From: Saccharospirillum sp035704555
Lineage (GTDB): Bacteria > Pseudomonadota > Gammaproteobacteria > Pseudomonadales > Natronospirillaceae
Length of the DNA stretch: 6,391 nt
NCBI GenBank assembly: GCA_035704555.1
Contig: DASSWT010000330.1
Location: 1-6,391 of the forward strand
Direction: 5' to 3'
Shown: positions 1 through 4,545 of the stretch, in pieces
Layout: every line of letters begins with the position of its first letter
Numbering within the stretch: the first letter of the stretch is position 1
Made by a program: the position numbers and the translations under genes
The notes under the pieces: generated by a model
What the model was told of the DNA's origin: nothing
The model's database searches: none
Seen by the model: only the letters and a program-made list of their open reading frames with translations

Positions 1-491
1 GCCCGAATCAGTTCCACCAGCTGCATCAGCGGCACCGGGTTCATGAAGTGCATGCCCATAAAACGATCCGGCCGGGAGGTGGCTGCAGCCATGCGGGTGA
101 GGGAAATGGCGCTGGTGTTGGAGGCGAACAGGGTGTTGGCCGGGCAGAGGGCATCGAGTTTGCGAAACAGGTCGATCTTCACCGTTTCGTTTTCGGTAAT
201 GGCCTCGACCACCAGGTCGCAACCAGCGAATACCTCGATATCGGTATTGGTATGCAGCCGGGCCAGAGCCGCTGAGTGTTGTTCGGTGGTCAGCTTTCCC
301 TTCTCAACGAACTTGCCCAGGCTGCGGTCAACCGCTTTCAAAGCGGTATCAAGCTGGGCTTGCTGGTTATCGACGAGATGAACGGTATAGCCACTCTGGG
401 CAAACACCTGGGCTATCCCATGGCCCATGGTGCCAGCCCCCAGAACACCGATAGTTTGAAGTGAGTCGGTACTGAACGCAGTCGTCGTCAT
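1..491 (-). CDS. 3-hydroxybutyryl-CoA (3-hydroxyacyl-CoA) dehydrogenase, N-terminal part, truncated by window edge
   Basis: This is an NAD-dependent oxidoreductase that interconverts 3-hydroxyacyl-CoA and 3-oxoacyl-CoA in the cytoplasm, in beta-oxidation-like or butanoate/branched-chain catabolism. About 163 codons are visible, starting MTTTAFSTDSLQTIGVLGAG. The Rossmann dinucleotide loop GAGTMG lies at residues 18-23, and an acidic Asp41 at the end of the second strand fits NAD(H) rather than NADP(H). Catalytic residues of the family are visible: Ser127 in SNTS, and the His148-Glu160 pair in MHFMNPVPLMQLVE, with the 12-residue spacing known from human HAD. The later catalytic Asn and the C-terminal helical domain lie outside the window. 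The ATG has an AGGA Shine-Dalgarno six bases upstream. The gene is divergent from a LiuR-type regulator and has a LiuR-like palindrome in its promoter, so branched-chain or fatty acid catabolism is the likely context. Family assignment is firm; the exact substrate chain length is not determined. Confidence 0.93.
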   Translation of the reverse strand, partial: MTTTAFSTDSLQTIGVLGAGTMGHGIAQVFAQSGYTVHLVDNQQAQLDTALKAVDRSLGKFVEKGKLTTEQHSAALARLHTNTDIEVFAGCDLVVEAITENETVKIDLFRKLDALCPANTLFASNTSAISLTRMAAATSRPDRFMGMHFMNPVPLMQLVELIR

Positions 492-531
492 AGAGGATCC
501 TGTGAATGAGCGGTAATTTTTATTGATTCCG

Positions 532-560
532 AGGCTAGTTTTCGTTTACGTTAACGTCAA
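532..560 (-). promoter_or_regulatory. Putative sigma70 promoter of the 3-hydroxyacyl-CoA dehydrogenase gene
   Basis: On the minus strand a TTGACG -35 (555-560) is followed after exactly 17 bp by TAGCCT (532-537) as a weak -10. The -35 lies inside the palindromic operator at 544-561, so a bound regulator would overlap polymerase contacts. Transcription would start near 525, giving a leader of about 35 nt. The -35 is good (5/6) and the -10 poor (3/6), so the promoter is plausible but not certain. Confidence 0.5.
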
Positions 561-561
561 C
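544..561. promoter_or_regulatory. LiuR-like palindromic operator
   Basis: The 18-bp sequence GTTTACGTTAACGTCAAC is an inverted repeat matching its own reverse complement at 16 of 18 positions, with a perfect 10-bp centre ACGTTAACGT. It resembles the TTTACGT-NN-ACGTAAA style of palindrome that I recall being reported for LiuR-type MerR regulators in proteobacteria. It lies about 53 bp upstream of the dehydrogenase start and some 500 bp from the LiuR-type regulator gene in the same spacer. Its overlap with the -35 hexamer would fit repression of the dehydrogenase, or MerR-style control. Confidence 0.65.
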
Positions 562-635
562 TTGTGGCGAGCAGTGCAACTTGCGGAGTGCGTAAACTCT
601 GGCAAACAGTTGGGTTGTCTTAGTGCCTGGAGCTC

Positions 636-762
636 GTGCCAGACACCGGGTGTACTTCTCCGGGGTCGGGCGGGGTGCCGCCCACTCAACCCGTCCATGG
701 GGCCTAGGCTTCGGCATCCATGCCTCAGACTTCCCCGGATAAGCACACCCGGCATCTAGCAC
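636..762 (+). repeat. Palindromic intergenic repeat, copy A
   Basis: This 127-bp copy begins GTGCC and ends GCAC. Its outer arms of about 30 nt (636-665 and 733-762) are imperfectly complementary and would form a long stem. It carries the core AACCCGTCCATGGGGCCT (689-706) shared by all three copies in the window. Relative to copies B and C it has about 14 extra bases. These include a perfect small hairpin, GGGCGG-GGTG-CCGCCC (668-683). A further inner hairpin GGCAT-CC-ATGCC follows the core. It has no transposase and no flanking duplication that I can see. Confidence 0.85.
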
Positions 763-849
763 ATCAATCAACGCCAATTCCGTAACCTGAGGGATCAGAT
801 CCCGTTTGACGGTGATAAACATTCTTTATGGCGACCCGTGACTTACTAC

Positions 850-1037
850 CTCAAGTTTCGGAGTTCGCTAGCAGCGGATTAGCACCGGATGCCAGGTAGA
901 GCTATCGAGGGTGGTCCGCAGCAAGGATGCTGCGGTCCAGGCCCCATGGACGGGTTTACGCCGACCCTCGATAGCCCTACCTGGTGGCCGGTGCGGGCGA
1001 CTGGCAACAAAGCCAACAGCGAACTCCGAAACTTGAG
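850..1037. mobile_element. MITE-like element with 20-bp perfect terminal inverted repeats and 7-bp flanking direct repeats
   Basis: The left end CTCAAGTTTCGGAGTTCGCT (850-869) is the exact reverse complement of the right end (1018-1037). The element is flanked by the direct repeat TTACTAC at 843-849 and 1038-1044, which reads as a target-site duplication. It could be counted as 9 bp because the element begins with CT. The 188-bp interior encodes no transposase and contains repeat copy C (882-994) between short unique stretches. The right end lies 24 bp before the liuR ATG, so the insertion sits in that gene's promoter or leader region. I do not recognise the terminal sequence as belonging to a named IS family. 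Confidence 0.75.
882..994 (-). repeat. Palindromic intergenic repeat, copy C, nested inside the MITE-like element
   Basis: This 113-bp copy reads in the opposite orientation to A and B. Its reverse complement aligns along its whole length with copy B, including the core AACCCGTCCATGGGGCCT (here complementary to 939-956) and the inner hairpin CCGCAGCA-AGGA-TGCTGCGG (917-936). Its outer arms (882-912 and 964-994) match at 27 of 31 positions. The arm sequence has drifted from that of B, but the changes are paired between the two arms, so the fold is kept. Confidence 0.85.
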
Positions 1038-1061
1038 TTACTACCTAAAGACACTGATTTC

Positions 1062-1460
1062 ATGAATAAAGCGACACCCGAATTGCAAACCTTCAGCATC
1101 CGCGATCTAGCCGGCGAATTTGACGTGACCACACGCACCATTCGTTTTTACGAAGACCGAGGCCTGCTAACCCCCGAACGCGAAGGCCAGCGCCGGATCT
1201 ACCACAAGCGCGACCGCGCCCGGCTGGTGCTCATATTGCGCGGCAAACGTCTGGGTTTCAGCCTGGATGAAATCCAGCAACTGGTGACCGCCTACGAAAC
1301 CCCCGAAGATGAAATTCCCCAGCTGGAACAGTATCTGAAAACCCTGACCGAACATCGGGAGACGCTGCTGCAACAGAAGGAAGACCTTGAGAAAACCTTG
1401 CAGGAACTGGAGCAGGCGGAGCGGGATTGTCGGGCGGCACTGGCGCGGAAACAGGGGTAA
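1062..1460 (+). CDS. liuR: MerR-family transcriptional regulator, LiuR/GnyR type
   Basis: This 132-residue cytoplasmic DNA-binding regulator is of the type that controls leucine/branched-chain amino acid and acyl-CoA catabolism genes in proteobacteria. The N-terminal winged helix-turn-helix spans about residues 11-80, with FSIRDLAGEFDVTTRTIRFY followed by EDRGLL and the RRIYHKRDRARLVLILRGKRLGFSLDEI block typical of LiuR. Residues 85-128 form a long Glu/Leu/Gln-rich dimerisation coiled coil. There is no cysteine-rich metal-binding tail (only Cys123), which separates it from metal-sensing MerR proteins. I chose the ATG at 1062; the frame stays open upstream to about 984, but that extension is MITE sequence. 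The Shine-Dalgarno is weak (AAAG at 1047-1050). The neighbouring divergent dehydrogenase and the palindrome at 544-561 support the LiuR call. Confidence 0.85.
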   Translation: MNKATPELQTFSIRDLAGEFDVTTRTIRFYEDRGLLTPEREGQRRIYHKRDRARLVLILRGKRLGFSLDEIQQLVTAYETPEDEIPQLEQYLKTLTEHRETLLQQKEDLEKTLQELEQAERDCRAALARKQG

Positions 1461-1613
1461 TGGGTTCAGAAGCCGTGGTTCGTGATGTCCTTTTGATATT
1501 TTAACTGAGCAATAGCGGGGCCTACGGCGGCTGATGGCGAGATAATCCGTCGCTCAGGCTTGTCTCGCTCAAGAGGGCTTCTCTGTCAAGGCGCTCGCTG
1601 TCTTCTTGTTTAG

Positions 1614-1629
1614 TCACCTAATTCGGTGA
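1614..1629. promoter_or_regulatory. HipB operator O1
   Basis: TCACCTAATTCGGTGA is an inverted repeat with perfect 5-bp arms TCACC/GGTGA around a 6-bp centre. It lies where the -35 region of the hipBA promoter would be. Its layout resembles the E. coli hip operators, which have 5-bp arms with an 8-bp spacer. An almost identical site lies exactly 50 bp downstream. Confidence 0.75.
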
Positions 1630-1634
1630 TTTTT

Positions 1635-1643
1635 TGATATAAT
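1635..1643 (+). promoter_or_regulatory. Extended -10 promoter of hipBA
   Basis: TGATATAAT contains a perfect TATAAT (1638-1643) preceded by the TGN of an extended -10 element. No good -35 lies at the proper distance; that position is occupied by operator O1. Transcription would begin near 1650, giving a leader of about 40 nt that includes operator O2. A weaker alternative pair, TTGATA (1634-1639) and TACTTT (1657-1662) with a 17-bp spacer, also exists. Confidence 0.6.
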
Positions 1644-1663
1644 TTCTGATATCTGCTACTTTA

Positions 1664-1679
1664 TCACTTAATTCGGTGA
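1664..1679. promoter_or_regulatory. HipB operator O2
   Basis: TCACTTAATTCGGTGA differs from O1 by a single base, and the identity continues into the following TTTT. It lies just downstream of the expected transcription start and 10 bp before the hipB ATG. The 50-bp start-to-start spacing, about five helical turns, puts both sites on the same face of the DNA. Confidence 0.72.
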
Positions 1680-1689
1680 TTTTAGTGCT

Positions 1690-1947
1690 ATGAACAGCTT
1701 AGAAGCTATCGGTCGCAAGGCCAGAAAACGTCGCAAGCAGCATCAGCTTGGTAGCATGAGGGAAATCGCTCAGGTGCTCCAGATTTCGGTTAACGACATT
1801 TCCGAGATCGAGCGTGGCATTTTTACCGGTTCGATCCTGAATGTAGAGCGTTATTTGTCGTATATCGGTCTGGAGTTGACGGTAGCGGAGTCCAAAGCGC
1901 CGACCCTGGATGATCTGGAGGCGATATTCCGTGAAGACGACGATTGA
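1690..1947 (+). CDS. hipB: HipB-like antitoxin, Xre-family DNA-binding protein
   Basis: This 85-residue protein is the probable antitoxin and autorepressor of the hipBA module. It has a Cro/CI-type helix-turn-helix at about residues 22-45 (REIAQVLQIS for the first helix, NDISEIERG for the recognition helix). The N-terminus is strongly basic (RKARKRRKQH) and the tail acidic (EAIFREDDD). Size and position fit HipB proteins, which bind operator DNA as dimers and hold the HipA kinase in an inactive complex. The start is the first ATG after operator O2; the Shine-Dalgarno is poor, so translation may be inefficient or leader-dependent. Its last 17 bases overlap the probable start of hipA, indicating translational coupling. 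Confidence 0.88.
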   Translation: MNSLEAIGRKARKRRKQHQLGSMREIAQVLQISVNDISEIERGIFTGSILNVERYLSYIGLELTVAESKAPTLDDLEAIFREDDD

Positions 1948-3148
1948 CTGGCCGAAGCGTTTTACTGAGCTGCAGGTGTTCAGTCAGCAGGAGCGGGTCG
2001 GCACACTGGTTCACGACAGCCAGTACGTCTTCGGCTATTCCGAGTCAGCGCCCCGACCCTGCTCACTGACCATGCCGGTCCGTATTGAAAGCTACGTTAA
2101 CGGTGCCCTGCACCCGGCATTTGAAATGAATCTACCCGAGGGTTTTTTGCGCCGTTACATCAGCGAGCGTTTGGTCCGCTACACCAAGGTCAATGACATG
2201 CTGTTCCTGGCACTGCAGGGCGACCGGGGAATCGGGCACCTGAACTACCGAAGCGGGCTGGATTTCGGGCAGGCGGATATGGTGTCCATGAACGACCTGC
2301 TAACCACCCAGCGGGGCGAGGGCCTTTTTGCCTACTTGCTGGAGCGCTATGGGCTGACCCATACGCTGTCCGGCATGCAGCCAAAGCTGTTGGTGAAGAC
2401 TGACAGAACAACCCTGTCCTACCCGAACTGTATTGTAAAAACCGGAGATGCCGAGTTTCCCGGTCTGGTTACCAACGAATACCTCTGCATGAGTCTGGCC
2501 CGGGATTGCGGTCTCGCGGTGCCGGATCACTATCTCTCTGCAGGGCGCGATCTGTTCATCATTGACCGGTTTGATATGGCCGGCGACAAGAAGCTTGGGT
2601 TCGAGGACTTCTGCAGCCTGATGGGGCTGTCCGGAGAAGACCGTTACAGCCGTAGCTACGAAACTGCCGTGAAGGTGCTGAGCCTCTATAGACTTCCGAA
2701 ACCTGACTTTGAGTTGTTTTTCCGGCAGCTGGTGTTCAGTTGCGCCATCGGTAACGGGGATGCTCATCTGAAAAACTTCGGTCTCCTGTATGACCCGACA
2801 GATACGGTGAGTAGGCCGCGGTTGTCCCCGGTGTATGACCTGACCTGTACTTTGGCTTATGAGCATCTCGACAGGCAATTGGCGCTGTCAATGAACGCGC
2901 GCCGGGAGTTCCCGGACAAGACCGGGCTGATGACCTTCGGCAGGAAATTGGGAATCCGCAACCCCGGTGCTTTGGTGGATGAGGTTGTGACGCTCATTCG
3001 CGACGGGCTGAAGCATCATGCTCTGGCCGAAGAGGTTCCTGAGCTTGTTAAAATCATTGACCGGCAAGCGGGCTTTACCGGTTCCGAATCGGCCACTGGC
3101 ATCCATGTTCCAGCGAGGCAACGAACGAAACGCAAGAAATTCACTTAG
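1931..3148 (+). CDS. hipA: HipA-family serine/threonine kinase toxin
   Basis: This 405-residue protein, counted from a GTG start, is of the HipA family. E. coli HipA phosphorylates glutamyl-tRNA synthetase and arrests growth; the target here is unknown. The N-terminal HipA_N-like region is about residues 12-110 and the kinase domain about 140-375. Visible kinase features are the glycine-rich loop TLSGMQPK (145-152), KTGDAEFPGLVTNEYLC (170-186), LFIIDRFD (208-215), FEDFCSLMG (224-232), the catalytic loop GNGDAHLKNF with Asp277 and Asn282, and metal-binding Asp303 in PVYDL. All needed catalytic residues appear present, so the toxin is probably active. GTG at 1931 has GGAGG (1917-1921) nine bases upstream; the alternative ATG at 1910 lacks a Shine-Dalgarno. 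The C-terminus is basic (RQRTKRKKF). The protein is somewhat shorter than the E. coli one (about 440 residues). Confidence 0.92.
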   Translation: MKTTIDWPKRFTELQVFSQQERVGTLVHDSQYVFGYSESAPRPCSLTMPVRIESYVNGALHPAFEMNLPEGFLRRYISERLVRYTKVNDMLFLALQGDRGIGHLNYRSGLDFGQADMVSMNDLLTTQRGEGLFAYLLERYGLTHTLSGMQPKLLVKTDRTTLSYPNCIVKTGDAEFPGLVTNEYLCMSLARDCGLAVPDHYLSAGRDLFIIDRFDMAGDKKLGFEDFCSLMGLSGEDRYSRSYETAVKVLSLYRLPKPDFELFFRQLVFSCAIGNGDAHLKNFGLLYDPTDTVSRPRLSPVYDLTCTLAYEHLDRQLALSMNARREFPDKTGLMTFGRKLGIRNPGALVDEVVTLIRDGLKHHALAEEVPELVKIIDRQAGFTGSESATGIHVPARQRTKRKKFT

Positions 3149-3202
3149 AGGCGTTCTGCATCCTGCTCCTGATGACTGGCAGGGCAAAGATTGAAATAAC
3201 TG

Positions 3203-3643
3203 TTAAATGATGCCCTTACCTGCCTCATGATCATGCAAACACAGTGCATGATTCTCCAGCACCTCTATCACTCGGCAATGTTCCACCGTATTGCCTTCAC
3301 AGACGCCTACCATCCGTGACAATTCTTCCTCAAGTGCCTGCAACCGGGCGATCCGTGATCGCACTGCGGACAGTTGCTCTTCGGCGATGGCGTTGGCCTG
3401 GTCGCAGGGTTCATTGGCATGACGCGACAGGCGCAGTAGGGATTTAATGGCATCGAGTGAGAACCCGAGTTCCCGTGCGTGGCGAATGAAGCGCAGCTGG
3501 TTCAGGTGGGCATCGCTGTAGCGCCGTTGGTTGCCTTCGGTGCGATGCGGCGGGGCGACCAGGCCTATGCTTTCGTAATACCGCAGCGTCTGAACGGCGC
3601 AGTTCAGGCGTTTGGCCAGTTGGCCGATACTGTAATGTTGCAT
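3203..3643 (-). CDS. cadR: MerR-family metal-responsive regulator, CadR/PbrR-like
   Basis: This 146-residue regulator would sense a soft divalent metal and activate the divergent efflux gene. The winged helix-turn-helix begins YSIGQLAKRLNCAVQTLRYYESIGLV and continues to about residue 70, followed by a dimerisation helix (about 82-112). Cys80, Cys115 and Cys123 lie where the Cd/Pb/Zn-sensing MerR proteins have their metal ligands. The tail NHALCLHDHE adds Cys135 and several histidines, as in CadR proteins. The spacing of the last two ligand cysteines (8) does not match exactly the pattern I recall for CadR, PbrR or ZntR, so metal specificity is left open and the symbol is provisional. The ATG at 3643 has AGGAG eight bases upstream. 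An in-frame upstream extension to 3715 would run across the promoter and is rejected. Confidence 0.88.
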   Translation of the reverse strand: MQHYSIGQLAKRLNCAVQTLRYYESIGLVAPPHRTEGNQRRYSDAHLNQLRFIRHARELGFSLDAIKSLLRLSRHANEPCDQANAIAEEQLSAVRSRIARLQALEEELSRMVGVCEGNTVEHCRVIEVLENHALCLHDHEAGKGII

Positions 3644-3666
3644 GGGGGGTACTCCTAAAAAAGTGC

Positions 3667-3697
3667 TTGAACCTACAATGATTGTAGCTAATAGACT
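3667..3697 (+). promoter_or_regulatory. MerR-type promoter with 19-bp spacer and dyad operator, driving the CDF gene
   Basis: TTGAAC (3667-3672) and TAGACT (3692-3697) are separated by 19 bp, the over-long spacer typical of MerR-activated promoters. The spacer contains the perfect dyad CTACAAT-G-ATTGTAG (3673-3687), the expected binding site for the divergent regulator. Transcription would start near 3704 and reach the CDF gene after about 30 nt. A metal-loaded regulator would untwist the spacer and activate; the same binding site would control the regulator's own expression. Confidence 0.85.
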
Positions 3698-3733
3698 CCC
3701 TATTGTGTTGAACAAATAGCAGTGAGGAACACC

Positions 3734-4354
3734 ATGGGTCAGCAGTGTTGTGGAAATAACGACTTTGATGGCACCACGCGGGGGTATCGGCAGGCGCTGG
3801 TGGCTGTAATCGTCATTAACGCGGCCATGTTTGTGGTCGAAATTCTAGGGGGAGCCTTGTCAGGCTCTCAGGCGCTGAAAGCCGATGCGCTGGATTTCCT
3901 GGGCGATGCGCTGACCTACGGCCTGAGCCTCTGGGTCATCGGCCGTTCTTTGCGAACCCGGGCCAGTGCGGCCTTGTTCAAAGGCATCACGTTGGCGCTG
4001 ATGGGTTTTTGGGTGCTGGGCTCAACCATCTGGCAGGTCTGGGTTCTGGGCGTTCCCAGCGCCGGTATCATGGGTGCTATTGGTGCGCTCGCGCTGGTGG
4101 CTAACCTGGTCAGCGTTCTGATTCTGCTGCGCTACCGGGATGGCGATTCCAACGTCCGCTCCGTCTGGTTGTGCAGCCGCAATGATGCGATTGGCAACGT
4201 GGCGGTAATCGGCGCAGCTGTATTGGTGGCGTTCACCGCCAGCCCCTGGCCAGATCTGGTGGTTGCTGCGCTGATGGCTGGGCTCTTTTTGAAATCGAGT
4301 GTGAGTATTATTCGTCAGGCTATGGGGGAGCTGCGTCAGGTGGCTACCTCCTAA
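3734..4354 (+). CDS. Short cation diffusion facilitator family transporter (heavy-metal efflux)
   Basis: This 206-residue inner-membrane protein is predicted to export a divalent metal ion, probably by proton antiport as in other CDF proteins. Six hydrophobic segments are visible, at about residues 20-42, 50-70, 80-104, 110-133, 150-168 and 172-192. The metal site of segment two reads D54FLGD58 (DxxxD). In segment five the usual HxxxD is replaced by C147SRND151 (CxxxD). The protein ends soon after segment six and so lacks the cytoplasmic C-terminal dimerisation domain of typical CDF proteins of about 300 residues. This looks like a recognised short subfamily rather than a truncation, since the NVRSVWLCSRNDAIGNVAVI block is one I have seen in similar short CDFs. 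A Cys-Cys pair near the N-terminus (residues 5-6) could take part in metal capture. ATG at 3734 has GAGGA five bases upstream; GTG at 3722 is less likely. Confidence 0.88.
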   Translation: MGQQCCGNNDFDGTTRGYRQALVAVIVINAAMFVVEILGGALSGSQALKADALDFLGDALTYGLSLWVIGRSLRTRASAALFKGITLALMGFWVLGSTIWQVWVLGVPSAGIMGAIGALALVANLVSVLILLRYRDGDSNVRSVWLCSRNDAIGNVAVIGAAVLVAFTASPWPDLVVAALMAGLFLKSSVSIIRQAMGELRQVATS

Positions 4355-4390
4355 AGAAGGCGGTTCCATTGTCTGACGTGGCAGTCGTTC

Positions 4391-4503
4391 GTGCCAGCTA
4401 CCGGGTAGGCTTATCCGGGGTCGGCGTGAACCCGTCCATGGGGCCTAGACCGCAGCATCCCTGCTGCGGACTTCCCCGGATAAGCCTACCCGGCAGCCAG
4501 CAC
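4391..4503 (+). repeat. Palindromic intergenic repeat, copy B
   Basis: This 113-bp copy lies between two convergent genes. Its outer arms (4391-4420 and 4474-4503) match at 27 of 30 positions, including a 20-bp perfect stem CCGGGTAGGCTTATCCGGGG (4401-4420) paired with 4474-4493. The inner hairpin CCGCAGCA-TCCC-TGCTGCGG (4450-4469) and the core AACCCGTCCATGGGGCCT (4429-4446) are shared with the other copies. It could stop transcription from either side as a structured element, but no T-run follows the stem, so I do not call it a terminator. No other feature is seen in the 191-bp spacer. Confidence 0.88.
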
Positions 4504-4545
4504 TTAGTTTGTTCCAATTCAGTAGTCTGCAACTACATCACCTCA

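Larger units (their letters stand above)
492..1061. other. 570-bp non-coding spacer between the dehydrogenase and liuR genes
   Basis: No credible gene lies here. From left to right it holds the dehydrogenase promoter with a palindromic operator (532-561), repeat copy A (636-762), an unassigned 87-bp stretch (763-849) in which I see nothing recognisable, and a MITE-like element (850-1037) containing repeat copy C. The open frames on both strands across 523-822 are made mostly of repeat sequence and do not resemble protein. Without the repeats the divergent spacer would be roughly 250 bp. Confidence 0.8.

Noticed and set aside
43..464. Plus-strand open frames inside the dehydrogenase gene
   Set aside because: They are antisense shadows of a gene with clear Rossmann and catalytic motifs.
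535..822. Open frames on both strands across the first spacer (523-759 plus, 535-822 and 546-755 minus)
   Set aside because: They consist largely of palindromic repeat copy A, with no recognisable domain or Shine-Dalgarno. The peptide NPSMGPR reappears in the open frame over copy B because it is translated repeat sequence.
984..1061. N-terminal extension of the LiuR-type protein from 984
   Set aside because: The extra 26 residues are encoded by the right part of the MITE-like element and its flank; MerR homology begins just after the ATG at 1062.
1910..1930. ATG at 1910 as the hipA start
   Set aside because: It lacks a Shine-Dalgarno and overlaps hipB deeply, while GTG at 1931 has GGAGG at a suitable distance. 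The ATG cannot be fully excluded.
3149..3202. CCTGC/GCAGG weak hairpin between hipA and the MerR gene as a terminator
   Set aside because: The stem is only five base pairs with a long loop and no T-run on either strand.
3644..3715. Upstream in-frame start for the CadR-like regulator
   Set aside because: It would translate through the MerR-type promoter and dyad, whereas the ATG at 3643 has an AGGAG site and matches the usual family N-terminus.
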